64,000 bases of DNA from Annona cherimola (GCA_030490835.1 CM059971.1:3294545-3358544); one strand, 5' to 3'. Numbered from the stretch's first letter, positions 1-12,065 are shown. Made by a program: numbers and translations. Notes: a model not told the origin generated them from the sequence alone.

Positions 1-4
1 CTAA

Positions 5-311
5 GGGTATGTTTGTTTACAACAAAAAATTTTACACTAAAACTTTTCAATGTAAAACTTATTACTCTCCATTATTACCCTAATTTTTAATTATTTCTTC
101 ACATCTTCCTATACACCTGCCCTACTTTTTAATTATTTATACATAACTAACCTATCTATTTTAATTTTAATTTCTTTACTTGTCATTACCTCTATTATCT
201 CACATCATTTTTTTACCATTTTAAAGACTTTTACACCACAAATTTGTTATCCAGAAGTTTTATTACTTCTCAAACACACTCCAAAAGTTTTATCACTTTC
301 TAAACATATTC
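5..311 (+). mobile_element. Tourist-like MITE, copy 1
   Basis: A non-coding element of about 307 bp begins GGGTATGTTTG and ends CTAAACATATTC, imperfect terminal inverted repeats of the kind seen in Tourist (PIF/Harbinger) MITEs. It is flanked by TAA at 2-4 and TAA at 312-314, the 3-bp target duplication expected of that superfamily. The interior is pyrimidine-rich, with recurring words such as AAAACTTTT near each end and ACCTATCTATTTTAA in the middle, and the same words recur in at least eight other places in this window. The superfamily call rests on termini and TSD only. Confidence 0.7.
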
Positions 312-314
312 TAA

Positions 315-2498
315 ATTTAAAACACCATCTAACATCATACAATAAAATTGAAACATGAACTGGAAGTCTAGATTGTCCTGCTTCTACTACGCGAATCATA
401 GAAATCCTCCATCTCTCTACAAAAGTTTGATGACAATTTTTTTTTTTTTTTACAAGAATTCCTAGGGCCTTTTATGTGGCTTTTTCCACACCATTAGGCC
501 TCAAATGCCTCTTAAGGAAAAAATATGGCACCAGTATACAAACACAAAATCTAACATGTCTGATCCATCAACTCTTAGACAAAAATTTGACTTTTTTTAA
601 CTACCATAATCTGCATAACTTAGTCTCCATTTTAAATTTCAACCAAACAGAAATTGATGGCATACCTCTGCAGGAAATCAAACCAGAGAATGTTTTCTTA
701 ACACAATCAATTACCTCTTATAATATATAGATATCATCCACATTTGTTTTGGAAGGCATTCTATGTCCTGGTAGTCCTTTATATGTATTATTTTCCCTCA
801 CAGAATATACTTAAACATAATCACTTTCAATAGAATAAGAAAAAAAATTGAAATGGTTCATTCCATGCAATGAGACTGCATTCATTTCAAATCAAATCAC
901 ACTGTTTTGAGTATGTTCCCACTCCGCATCCTGTCACGCATCCATGCATCAAACTGGAGTAAGAAATTTGAGCCATAAGAGCCACACAAACAATTTCCAT
1001 TAGCATTAGTCCATCTCAAGTAGAAACAGGAGAACTCCTAAACTGGCAAAAGCTGATGTTCAAAAATTCTTGTATGAAATTTCTATAGATCAAGAGTGCA
1101 GTTGTAGAGTGATTGGCGGAACTTGGCATGGAAGAGATAAAACTTTTCAATGAGGGAAGCAAGGAAGAACCTGGCGAATCAGAACACAAAAGAAGAATAA
1201 AGTAGAAGAGAATAAAGAATTTGGATTCAATATGCAATCATTATAAATTTTTTTTTATTACATCTTCAATCATTGTAATTGACTCAACCCACTAAATTTC
1301 TTTCTACGTAAAGAAGATCTCTATACAAAAATAAAACCCCAATTAAACTTCATATACTTAAAAATTCAAAATAAACCAATAAGTAATTCAAGCCATTTAT
1401 CAAGTTGACCCATGTTTTCATTACTTGATACATAGGTAAGTTAGCAACTAGCCCCCAAAATCCCACATAAAAATATTCCTGAAAATAAATAAATCGCAAC
1501 GTATCCATAAATCTTATTGCATTCTACATCAAAGGAACTTCCATCTTTTGAGCTGCCACGTTGCATCTCTTATGAATGATCATAGGAGTTTGAAAGGTCA
1601 GAATCCTACGTGCCATTCTTTTCGATAAGAAGCAAAAGAAACACACTTCTTTCCTGAAAAAAATAAATAAATAAAACAAAGGTTTATGTGTTATGCAGGG
1701 ATTGGGGGTCATATGCTCCTATTCATTCACTATAAATTACCACTACTAATGAATCAAATGGGTGCTGACTGAATGAATGTTTGTGTTCATAAGCTTTTCC
1801 ACATCTAGTGAAAGGAAAGGAATTTCAATGGCTGCAGTAGTAATTAATGTTTAGCAAACATCAGATTATTTTACATTTTTAACAATTACAAGCATATAAA
1901 CAATAATGCAAAAAATTACACTGTATAAAAGATCCCATCACATTCAAATGTCATCAATGCATAAAAAGGTCACGATTAATCCCTGAGGTTCATCGCTGTT
2001 TGAGCAAGCTTAGCTACATTTTGTTCAGGAAAAAAAGCCACTGGTAGGGTAGCATAAAATCCCAAACTGTCACCAATATTGCTATCAGGTCATCATCATA
2101 AAACCATAAGGGTTCAATGTGCACCTAGGCATCCACCAAGGCTCAAGACACGCCTGGGCACACTGCTTGCAACTTGATAGGTTTCCAGCAAGGCTCCTTC
2201 ACTGAGGGACATGCCTTATTCTCCTTTTGCTAAGTTGATAGATGCGGCATTGGTATGTTCGACTCTTTGATTAATTACAACTAATATGATTTTTAAAAGC
2301 TGTTTGTGTAGTTAGTTGTTCTCTTTGGAGTTTAGACCCTCTTGAGTAATATTCATCCATTGAGTATAAATATTGAATGTTAGAATAATGAAAATCGGAT
2401 AGTCTTTACTCTTAAAGGTTATAGTTAGGATAATATAATATTTGAATAATCTCATTATTTTATTCTTATAAATTGCATATATTATTTAATTTTACTTA
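315..2498. other. Intergenic stretch, no gene recognised
   Basis: Only short open frames occur here (476-730 plus, 1016-1237 minus, 1524-1712 minus), and none has a recognisable motif or plausible codon usage. Around 2110-2235 the DNA becomes GC-richer with CCTAGGC, CAAGGC and GCCTTG words, and similar words return at 2774-2868. Together they look like the two ends of an old DNA transposon split by the MITE at 2499-2770, but I could not define termini. Confidence 0.5.
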
Positions 2499-2770
2499 GG
2501 GCATGTTTGTTTAACCAAAAACTTTTCAATCTAAAACTTTTTACTCTTCACGACCACCCTATTTTGAAATCATTGTTTACGTCTTCCTATACAATTACCC
2601 TACATTTTCATTATTTCTATAAAACTATCCATGCGACTAACCTATCTATTTTAATTTTATTCTGTTTACTCATCATTACCTTATTATATCATATCATTTT
2701 CACCCAATTCAAAAACTTTTACACCACAAACTTTTCATCTAAAAGTTTCATCACTTTCCAAACACATCCA
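2499..2770 (+). mobile_element. Tourist-like MITE, copy 2
   Basis: This 272-bp element begins GGGCATGTTTG and ends CCAAACACATCCA. The flanks are TTA before and TAA after, so the 3-bp target duplication is imperfect or has mutated. The interior matches copies 1 and 3, with AAAACTTTT blocks near both ends and the middle word CCTATCTATTTTAA. Confidence 0.65.
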
Positions 2771-3220
2771 TAACGTGTGCCTTGCGCCACTCAAGTGTGT
2801 CCCTCACCTATCCACTTTTTTTGTGCCAAGGACCTAAGATCCTTTGTGCCTTGGAGTGCCTTGTGCCTCAAATAACCATGAACCACTCAATACAGCAAAA
2901 GTTAGCATTTAGAGACTTGTTGGGAGCAGGAATGATTATTGAGTTTAAACACAAATAGGAAACAACAAAAAGACTAATGGATATTGGAAAAAAGGACCAT
3001 AAGCATTCGAAAAGGACCAATTAGGCTAAGTGGCACTATTGCTAATCAATCATCTTATAGAGCCCCCTTAGAGAAAAATAGTTATATTTTGGGCCAATCA
3101 TGAATTATTGCATTCAGTAATGAAACAAATAAAAAAGGTTAATTCTAAATATACCCCCTACATTTGCCCTTAATTCAAATATGCCTACTAAGTTTAAAAA
3201 TTTTCAAATATACTCACTAA

Positions 3221-3496
3221 GGATGTGTTTGGATAAACATAAATGTTTTCAAATTAAAACTTTTCATTCTCTACAACTATCCTATTTTTTAATTATTTCT
3301 TTACATCTTCACATACAACTACCTTACTTTTCAATTATGTCTACATAACTATTCATACAACTAAGATATCTATATTAACTTTATTCTCTTTACTTCTCAT
3401 CATTGTCCATATCATATCATATTATTTTATATTATTTCAAAAACTTTTATACCAAAAATTTTGATTCAAAAGTTTTCTTATTTCCTAAACACACCA
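3221..3496 (+). mobile_element. Tourist-like MITE, copy 3
   Basis: This 276-bp element begins GGATGTGTTTGG and ends CTAAACACACCA, and it is flanked by TAA at 3218-3220 and TAA at 3497-3499. It is the cleanest TSD of the family in this window. It sits inside segmental duplication copy A. The partner copy B keeps only its first ~55 bp (62053-62108) and then jumps to sequence equivalent to 3717, so copy B lost most of the element by deletion. Confidence 0.75.
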
Positions 3497-4818
3497 TAAG
3501 TGTGGATGAAATTTCGTCCGCACCCATTTCGTCGGCACAACTAAAAATCACCAACATCCATCATAGGAAATGTCCAAAATGCCCCTTATAATTTGATAAT
3601 GGTAGTTTTTCAGCTATGACAAAAGTTGGACAGTATATTGAAAACACATCCGACTTGGAAGAGAAGCCAGGCAGATTGAGTTTTGACAATCTGGATATAG
3701 TGGCAATGACAATCGATGTTGATCAACTGGGGTTAGAATGAGATTTTAAAATTATTAAACGTTATTAACTGTCATATTGGATATGTTTGAAATAAATGAG
3801 ACACTTAGTGGTTATGTATGAAAATTTTCAAATTTCAAGGGTATACTTGTAGTTCAAGGCAAAAGAAGTGGATATATTTGAAATTAACTTTAAAAAAAAA
3901 AATCAAAACAAAATTAGTAATGCATCAGCTCATGGTAAACAAGTTCTCCTTCGGCAATGATTTTGAAGATAGAAAGAATAGCAACCACATTATGATTTTA
4001 CAAATTAAGTAAAAAGTTGCACTTATGTTTGTTAGCCTAGTAGAGAAGATAAGAAGAATTCACCAACAACCACTCAAAGAAAACAAAAAACCTGCATGAA
4101 CACTTTCCAAAAGCCTAATAACTGCATTTTATTTTTTAAATCAAGACAATTATTGTCCCATTTTCATTCCCTCTGAACTCCACAGCCTGAATACAAACAT
4201 CCTTGTTTGAAAGGGGATCTCTCACTTCTCGAATTTGATAGAACATGTTTATTCCAAGCGATCACAACCAGTCGAGTTCCAATAGTGGAAAGATAAGACA
4301 ACTGAAAAGGAACCAAGAAAACTATAAACTGCATCATAAGAAGAGTTCATCCATCCATATCAAGATTCTGTTGCTATGGATTATATTTGGCCATTTATTC
4401 GACATCCAACGTATCTGTGATTCATAACTTCCAGTAAATTCAACAGAGCTATTTAAATTCCGAGGAATAGCTTACAGTGCCAGCAGCCTGTTTAGGGCCT
4501 TAAGGGGATCAATGAACGAGTAGCGTGATACAGAAAATAATAATAACAATCCTGTTTGGGGTTTCTTATCCAAAACTTTTGCACCTATGAAAACTGTCGA
4601 CGTTCGCAAATGATCGTGCAAAAAAGCTGATATAAGGACCTCACTAGAATATGTTGATCAAATTGCCAAGAGTTCCCAAAACACCCAAAATTTCGCTTTC
4701 CAAATTGAAGAATCGTTCTATCACATTCAATGATGGCTTTCAGTTATGCGGAGTGAGCATTCGAAAGCATCCAGAAACAATATTTCAGAAAACCAAATCC
4801 AGACGAAAATTACACATA

Positions 4819-5180
4819 TCATACGCATAGGAAACCATGATTTCTCGAGTAATTCAGCAGCACAAAGGCATAGAAAGGAGGACAAAAACAATCAATGGAC
4901 TTGAGAAATGAAATCTTGACCTGTTGGAAATTCTCCAGAGAGCAGTGATGAGATGAGTATGGGTAGGGCAACAGGGAGAAACGAAGGGTTATGAGAAGTG
5001 ATTTAAAAAGGGAATTTGCAAGAAGAAAAACTAGGAAATCAAAACAAAAGGAAAAGCGGATGCGAAAAGAGAGGAAGCTGAACGAACCTTTCAGCGGCAG
5101 GCTGCAGGTGAAGAGAGTGGCGGAGAGTTTTTGGGGATTGAAGAGGCCTCTTTGGAGGTTAGCACTTGGGCTGCTCACTT
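4819..5180 (-). other. Possible spliced 5' leader of a minus-strand gene, copy A
   Basis: Read on the minus strand, a GC-richer leader ends ...GCCGCTGAAAG at 5088 and is followed by GTTCGTTC, a plausible splice donor. About 165 nt on, TTTCCAACAG ends at 4921, a plausible acceptor. No ATG lies in the putative first exon, and the open frame across it (119 codons) has no recognisable domain, so a 5' untranslated leader is more likely than a coding exon. Its duplicate at 63367-63640 lies upstream, on the same strand, of the mitochondrial processing peptidase pseudogene, so it may be that gene's leader. This is inference from position only. Confidence 0.3.
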
Positions 5181-5519
5181 GGGCTTACACTGGGCTAGTG
5201 ATTAATCTAGCCATAAAGGTAAGGCAAAACTGGAGGTATAAATCTGGTTGAGTTGTCCCGGTTAGATTTTATCTCAGCTTTAACCTTATTTATAAAATGT
5301 TAGCTTGATCTTGTATTCAATATTATTTTTAAAACTTCGATTCAACCCTAAACTAAATCCGTATAAATCAGTTCAGCTTGGGTTACAAATTGGGTTAATA
5401 AATATATAATATTTTAAATTTTTTACTTAATTAAATTTAATTTCAAAACATAAATTATTCCTTTTATGGAAATTTCTTCCAATTTTTGACTTACACCATA
5501 ACATAATCGTTAGATAATC

Positions 5520-7190
5520 ATATTTGTAAGTGTTAATGTCTATTTAATGCCTACAGAATAAATCATATTTATAAGTATCAATGTCTATGGAATAAATCAT
5601 ATTTATAAGCAATAATGTCTATTTAATGTCTAGGTATTAAATATGACTGATCTTGTATGACTATTTTTAAATAATCTATTATATTTTGTACTAACAAATG
5701 AAATCAAGTCGGGTCAGGTTGACAAACATTGAACTTAAACTAATTTATTTTTGAAATTGGGTTAAAATAAATTGAATTATGTAACTTTTTTTAATGCCTC
5801 ACTCAACCCTATCATAAATCTAGTTAGTTGGGTTTGGGTTGAGACCAACCTTATTTGCACCATTAAGGTAAACCGTGTTGAGTACATGTGTGTGTTGGTA
5901 TGGTTTAAAACATTTTCAATAAAAAGTTTGCGGTGTAAAATGTTTTAAAATGAAGAAGTTATATGATATGATAAGAATAATGACGAAGAGAAAATAAAAT
6001 ATAGTTAAAATAGATAGAGTAATTGTATGTATTGTTGTAGAGAAATGATTAAAAAGTGAAATAATTGTATAGGAAAAAATGAAAAAATGATTAGAAAATA
6101 AACTAGCAGTGGAAATGAAAATGTTGTAGATAAAAAGTTTACCCTCTAATCCCCTATCGAAAAATTCCTTATGTGTTTCAAATAATTCAAAATTCTTGAA
6201 TTGAATTTGTATCACTATTTCTAAGACAATTTTTCAATTCCTAAGACAGCTATTCAATTTTTAATATAATTTTATCCATTTTCAATGCAACTTTACTAGT
6301 TCTCAATATATATTATTACATTCTCATCCTAATACAGATTTAATCCAAGAATGTTATATCATTTGAAACACTTTAAGGATACAAGATTCTTTGAACGAAT
6401 TTTTATCCTAGATGAGAATATAATGATGTATATTGTAAATGAGTAAAGTTGTATTGCGAATAAGTAAAACCGTGTTGGAAATTGAAAAAGTTAAATTAGG
6501 AATTGAAAAATTGTCTTGGAATATATAGATTCAATTCAAAGATATTGTATGGTTTGAAACGATTACCCATAGCTAATTCATCCTCATATCCATCTTGTGT
6601 TCATTATCATGCATTCAAATTGTATATTTAAAATAATGACTAATAATTACATTATGAATTCTTAATATCTCATACTTCCTCGATAAATATGAAATTATTT
6701 AGCACAAAGTTTTTTTTATCTGTATTTAGCACAAAATTTTATTCCCGACTTTTTAGTCCACTTTTTCTTTCCTTTTGAGGGAAAAATTTGAATAAAATTG
6801 CAGAATTATCAATAATTTGAATTTTTAAAATAATTTAGACCATAATTCCCTACTTTTATCTAATTCAATATTAAATTAAACAGGTTTGAGCCATTAAATA
6901 GGTCAACTAAAAGAATCAAGTTCCGTTAACGTGGTTAAGGTGCTTAGGTGGAGAAAGACGAGCAAGTACTATAATATTTGGAAGATACTTTCACCTTCGA
7001 AAGACTAGTGAACATTAAAAGAGTGCTGTCAAAAATCCACATCTACTGTAGATTATTAGATGAGAGAGTGAAGATCTGACTGGACCACTGAAGAAAGAAG
7101 TATGCAAAGCATGGAGTAAGGATAATGATGGATCAATGATGGATCACGATTTCTTGCGCCCGAGAGCATGAAGCCTCAACGTTTTATTTT
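5520..7190. repeat. Repeat unit E1 (tandem with 7191-9275)
   Basis: This is the first of two head-to-tail diverged copies. Matching landmarks in order are: ATATGACTGATCTTGTATGA (5642 against 7449), the GGGTTTGGGTTGAGACCAA segment (5828 and 7632), an embedded reverse-orientation MITE, the AAGATTCTTTGAACGAATTT segment (6381 and 8549), and a GAGCAAGTACTA segment (6959 and 9074). A partial third copy lies at 23058-24372. No coding frame is conserved between copies. Confidence 0.75.
5889..6181 (-). mobile_element. Tourist-like MITE, copy 4 (diverged)
   Basis: On the minus strand this carries the family's internal words (TCTCTACAACA, TCCTATACAATTA, ACTCTATCTATTTTAA, ATCATATCATATAACTT) in the same order as copies 1-3. 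The left end GTGTGTTGGTATGG resembles the family terminus. The right end is worn and no clear target duplication is left. It is carried inside repeat unit E1 and recurs at the equivalent place in the other two units. Confidence 0.5.
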
Positions 7191-7711
7191 TTAATGTATA
7201 TGGGCGCCATCTTCAAACAAGCAAATCAACATATTAAAATAATTTAATGCGAATATCAATTTTTAAATAATATTTTCAACATGTAAATCATCTGAAATTT
7301 CATCATACATGGATAAATAATTCCATAAAGTATTATTACATTTCAATATTTCTATGTATTAAAATAGTCATATTTCTAAGTATTAAAGTCTATTTAATGT
7401 CTATGTATCATATGATTCTATATGCTAATTTTTAAGTAATTATTAAATATGATCGATCTTGTATGACTATTTTTAAATAATCTATTATATTTTGTACTAA
7501 CAAATGAAATAAAAGCAAGCTAGGTTGAACTTAAACCAATTCATTTTTTAGATTGGGTAAAAATAAATTGAATTATGTAGCTTTTTTTTAATGCCTAACT
7601 CATCCCTATCATAAATCTAGTTAGGTTAGTTGGGTTTGGGTTGAGACCAATCCTATTTGCACCCCTAAGGTAACCACGTTACACTTGTGTGCATGTTAAG
7701 TACATGTGTGT

Positions 7712-8012
7712 GTGTTGGTATGGTTGAAAACTTTTTTCAATAAAAAGTTTTCGATGTAGAAATTTTTAAGATGGAAGAAGTTATATGATATGATAAGATA
7801 AGAATAATGATAAAGAGAAAAGGAAAAATATAGTTAAAATAGATAGAATAATTGTAGGCATTGTTGCAGAGAAATGATTAAAAAGTGGAATAATTGTATA
7901 GGAAAAAGTGAAAAAATGATTAGAAAATAAACTAGTAGTGGAAAGTGAAAATGTTGTAGATAAAAAGTTCACCCTCTCGTCTATTATGGAAAAATTCCTT
8001 ATGTGTTCCAAA
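7712..8012 (-). mobile_element. Tourist-like MITE, copy 5 (diverged)
   Basis: This is a minus-strand copy occupying the same place in repeat unit E2 as 5889-6181 does in E1. Internal words and order are the same and the ends are diverged. It is a passenger duplicated with the unit rather than an independent insertion. Confidence 0.5.
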
Positions 8013-8147
8013 CAATTCAAGATTCTTGAATTGAATCTGTATCATTATTTCTAAGACAATTTTTCAATTCTTAAGATAGCTTTTCAATTTTTAATATAAG
8101 TTTATTCATTCCCAATACAACTTTACTTGTTCTCAATATACATTATT

Positions 8148-8469
8148 TATTTTTTTGATTGGTATATAATTACATGTATCTCAACACATATTATACTTGA
8201 AGATATGAGACATTCTTACAAATCCGGGGACACATAACATCCCAACAAATCTGGGGACACACATAACATCCCAAAGAAATCTGGAAGACACAGCTTCCAA
8301 CAGCCACCTGAGAGACCACCTGCTCTCACATCTCTTCCACCCGGGAGACAACCTGCTCCCACACAAATCTATTTGGGACCGAAATCCCGAATGGGATTCG
8401 ATCCCGCGCCAACCGAAGAACGCCGTTCTGCGCCGCTGCTGACGACCAACCGAGCTAGCCTCGGTTGGT
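8148..8469 (-). mobile_element. tRNA-derived SINE, copy A, 322 bp, 15-bp TSD
   Basis: Flanked by a perfect 15-bp target duplication TCAATATACATTATT (8133-8147 and 8470-8484). On the minus strand it opens with a 9-bp hairpin (CCAACCGAG ... CTCGGTTGG) whose 3' arm is the Pol III box A (TAGCTCGGTTGG). Box B follows (GATCGAATCCC), about 60 nt downstream. The body contains five short stem-loops in tandem with arms GGGAG/CTCCC, TGAGAG/CTCTCA, TGGAAG/CTTCCA and GGGA/TCCC twice. It ends in a conserved tail GTGTTGAGATACATGTAA and an A-rich terminus. The open frames inside (e.g. 8181-8480 minus) are chance. Confidence 0.9.
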
Positions 8470-9496
8470 TCAATATACATTATTAGATTCTTATCCTAGA
8501 TATAAATTTAATCCAAGAATCTTGTATCATTTGAAACACTTTAATGATACAAGATTCTTTGAACGAATTTGTATTCGAGATGAGAATATAACGATGTATA
8601 TTGTGAATAAGTAAAGTTGTATTGTGAACGAGTAAAATTGTGTTGGAAATTGAAAAAGTTATATTGAGAATTGGAAAATTGTCTTGGAATATATAAATTC
8701 AATTCAAAGATCTTGTATGGTTTGAAACGATTGCCTATAGCTAATTCATTCCTCATATCCATCTTGCATTCATTGTCATGCATTCAAATTTTATATTTAA
8801 AATAATGACTAATAATTACATTATGAATTTTTAGCCTCTCATACTTCCTCAATAAATATGAAATTATTTAGCACAAAGTTTTATTCCCGACTTCTTAATC
8901 CATTTTTTATTTCCTCTTGAGGGAAAACTTTAATAAATTTTTTAATAATTTAGACCATAATTCCCTACTTTTATCTAAATAAGTATTGAATTGAACCAGT
9001 TTGAGCCACTAAATAGGTCAACTAAAAGAGTCAAGTTCCATCAACGTAGTTAAGGTGCTTAGGTGGAGAAAGAGGAGCAAGTACTACAATATTTCGAGAC
9101 ATTTTCACCTTTGAAAGACCAATTGAACCTTGAAAGAATGCTATCAAAAATCCACATCGAATGTAGATTATGAGATGAGAGAGTGAAGATGTGACTAGAC
9201 CGCTAACGATAGAAGAAGTACGCAAAGCATGAAGGAGTAAAGATAACGATGGATCGCGATTTCTTGCGCCCATGCTCTCGGCGTCCCCTTGCCGTTGGAT
9301 GCGGCATCAGACGCTACAGGGGCGCTGATAGGAATATTTACAGCGCAGGTCCCTCTGTCAGCGGCGGTCAGCAACTCCGTTTTTTGTGGTCAGCAGCTTT
9401 CGCGTCAAAAGCACGAAGCCGAGCACGACATCCTTTTTTTTTTTTTTTTACTGTAAAAGCCAAAAAACGGAGCTTCCATCCAGCTTTATCTAAAAT

Positions 9497-11070
9497 CAGT
9501 GTTATGAAAGCCGGACCGGACCGGACGGTCCGACCGGTCGAACCGCGAACCGCCATCTTAGCGGTTCGGTTTGGCGCCGGTTCTTGAGTTTTTTATGAAA
9601 ACTGCGCGAACCGTTTGAACCGGCTGTCGAACCATGAAAATTGGTCAAACCGCAGTTTGGTTTGCAGGTTTTAAAAATAAAAAACAATTTAAAAACTATC
9701 GTGCGGGGCCCGCTTCCCGTCCTGCTCGCTCGCCCCTTATCCCAGCTTTTCCCGCTCAGTTGTCTCTGTCGTCTCTTCCACATTAGGGTTTCGAGAACCC
9801 ATCACTGGCAGGCTTTCCCCATCGTTCAGCCAGCGACAATCGACGTCCGGCAAGGTCCCTCTCTCCAGCGGCACAAACCCATCTCTCCCGTCCCGCCCTC
9901 CCGTCCATTCCCGCTCGCTCGGCCCCTCTCTCACAGACAGTAGGTTTTCTAGAACCCATCGCCGGCAGCCCCTTTCCTCATATTTTCCGCCGGCGAGAAT
10001 CGTCTCCTCGTCGCCTCCTCCTGTCCGGTTTTGTCCTCCTGTCCGAACTGCCTGCACCAGCACTGCCTCCTCCACCAGTTATGCCTCCTCCCATCCTCCA
10101 CCGGCTCTGCATCATCCTCATCACCGGATTCGACCGTAGAAGAAGACAACATCGGCAACATCATCCATTTCAGGAGGACAAAAAAACTCAGACCCATTCA
10201 AATCCAAGGTACCAGTTCGCCGTGTGCCTGGATTTTAATTAAATGCTAGCAGTGTGCGTGATTTGAATCGAAAGCTGAAGCTTTGCATTTTTTATATAAT
10301 TTCATTTTGGCCGGATGTAATAAAAAAGTCTGTACTTGGGCCAGAATCATGAGCATGCGCTGCACCTGCATCTTTATATGTTTTATTACGTGGATATGAT
10401 ATAAAAAATTTCTGCATTGTGGCCCATGTAATATGGCTTATAAAAATTTAGAAACGACCAGATGTGTTATGTGTATACGTTATTGTGATTTTAGTTTTAT
10501 TTATTTAATTTTTTAAATATCATGCAATATTTTAGATGGCTTATTATTTAAATATTTAAATATAAGATGTGCATGCATGATAAAATGTTGTTTATAATTT
10601 GAATTGTAAGTTAAAAAAAATGTCAGAACATTTTCAATTACAGTACAATTTTAAATGTTTTTTCTTATTAATTTCTTCAAGTAAAGTAAAATTAATTTTT
10701 TTATAAATATCTTATATCCTTCCATTAATATTTGAAATTTCATTGCAGATATTCTGATAAACCATATAGGAATAAAAAAAGATCAAAGAATTGCACCTAT
10801 TTCAGGTCAGTGTACTCTTATTTTTTTCTTGATTTGCATGATAATTTTAATATGATGTACTTGAATGTATTGCTGATGCCAAGTGTAATTTTTATATTAC
10901 ATAGAATTTATATATTTAATTTAATTTTGAAATAATTAAATAAATTAAATATAATTATTATATCATAATTATGTCATGCTAACGTCACGGTTCAAAATGG
11001 TTTGAACCACGGTCGGACCTGAACCGGAAATAAAAACGGTTCAGTTACCGGTTTGGTTTTTAAAACATTG
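9497..11070. mobile_element. Non-autonomous hAT element, 1574 bp, 8-bp TSD
   Basis: The ends are CAGTGTTATGAAAGCC on the left and, reverse-complemented, CAATGTTTTAAAAACC on the right. The flanks carry a perfect 8-bp duplication TCTAAAAT at 9489-9496 and 11071-11078, the hAT hallmark. Subterminal runs of ACCGG/CCGGT and GAACCG words on both sides are typical transposase-binding clutter of plant hAT elements. Residues 9700-10210 are GC- and pyrimidine-rich, with GGGTTTCGAGAACCCATC- and GGTTTTCTAGAACCCATC-type units resembling the 5' untranslated leader of a transposase gene. The rest is AT-rich, and no transposase domain is readable. I infer an internal deletion derivative. Confidence 0.88.
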
Positions 11071-11332
11071 TCTAAAATATGTTTTTTGCATTTCCATCCA
11101 GCTTTCATTTGTGCTCAGCAGCTCCGTTTTTGGCATTTCCGGCTAGTCGCTCCTCGAACCCAGCTAAGAAGAGGGAGCGTGAGCATTTCCGGCTTCCACG
11201 ATTTTCTGCAAACATGTATTGCTTTGAATTTAAATAGGCCAATGTTATTTCAGTTCAATTGCATCCGTGTAGTTACACGTCCTCCATCATTGTCATTGCA
11301 AGACACTTTGATTCCATTTGGCTAGCTGTTAC

Positions 11333-12057
11333 TAGGGGAATAACTTGGGCTGGTTTGAGCCCGAACCCTGTCCGCCAAACCCAATTTTGAACAGTGTTGA
11401 AACTTTATTTTTCATAACCCTAACAAAAAACCCAATTCTGAGGAACCTGATTTGTAAATATGATAGGGTTAGGGTTCAAGTGAACCCGAACCCGATTTCC
11501 CATTTTATATTTATTATAAAATATATTATATACATACCATTTAAACAATATTTATTTATATTCTACATATTTTATATTATTATATTTATATTTAAATACA
11601 TATTTGACATATTGTAATTTTATTGTAAATAGAGTATATTATTTCATTCATATTTATCTTTTATTTCTATCATTTACTTTTACACTTATTAATTTTTTCC
11701 TTTATCTTAGTTTTGATGTTAAATTTTTTCTAGAAATATTCTTTATATTACTATTTTTTAAATAATATGTAGTTTGATTATATATTATTATGTTTAATTA
11801 CATGATTTGTTATTATTATTTATTCGTTAACATTCTAAACTTATCACTTTTAAATAAAACGTAAATTCATCAATACAAATTCCAGCCTGAAACTTAATCC
11901 GAACCCGATTTTCAAAAATAGAACTACCCGATTTTCAAAAATAGGGCTAGGGTTTAAGTTTTAAAAATAAGGTTAGGATTAGGATTGATATTTTATAAAT
12001 AGAGTTAGAGTCAGGATGTAGATAAGCCCGAATTACATGGGACCGACTTACACCCTA
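11333..12057. mobile_element. hAT-like non-autonomous element, 725 bp
   Basis: The termini are TAGGGGAATAA on the left and, reverse-complemented, TAGGGTGTAA on the right. The flanks are GCTGTTAC (11325-11332) and GCAGTTAC (12058-12065), an 8-bp target duplication with one mismatch. Subterminal GAACCC/GGGTT words occur on both sides (11361-11500 and 11885-11990), and the centre is extremely AT-rich and non-coding. The open frame 11345-11617 lies inside it and has no domain. Confidence 0.8.
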
Positions 12058-12065
12058 GCAGTTAC

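Larger units (their letters stand above)
2873..5542. repeat. Segmental duplication copy A (partner 61656-64000)
   Basis: From AACCATGAACCACT at 2873 the sequence runs co-linear, in the same orientation and about 58.8 kb apart, with the block at 61656 to the window end. Long stretches are almost identical, for example 3770-4480 against 62165-62920 and 4740-5250 against 63170-63720. Copy A keeps a MITE and its right flank (to about 3715) that copy B lacks. Copy B has about 30 bp near 63560-63600 that copy A lacks. The pairing may extend beyond 5542, because copy B is cut by the window edge. Confidence 0.85.
7191..9275. repeat. Repeat unit E2
   Basis: This is the second tandem copy of the 5.5-7.2 kb unit. 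It starts with TATGGGCGCCATCTTC at 7199, which also opens the third copy at 23058. It ends near 9275 in the motif GATTTCTTGCGCCC, which is also at 7149 in unit E1. It carries its own MITE copy and a SINE that units E1 and E3 lack at this site, so the SINE inserted after the units separated. Confidence 0.75.

Noticed and set aside
4819..5178. 119-codon minus-strand protein
   Set aside because: The frame crosses plausible splice sites, is Phe/Leu/Ser-rich from pyrimidine tracts, and is not preserved as one frame in the near-identical copy at 63367-63640, where ~30 extra bases interrupt it.
9737..10197. Overlapping minus-strand and plus-strand frames of 70-112 codons
   Set aside because: They are frames in the GC-rich leader of the hAT element, open on both strands because of composition, without motifs.
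11345..11500. GGGTTAGGGTT and CCCGAACCC words suggesting an interstitial telomere repeat
   Set aside because: They are scattered, not tandem TTTAGGG units, and lie in the subterminal zone of a hAT-like element.
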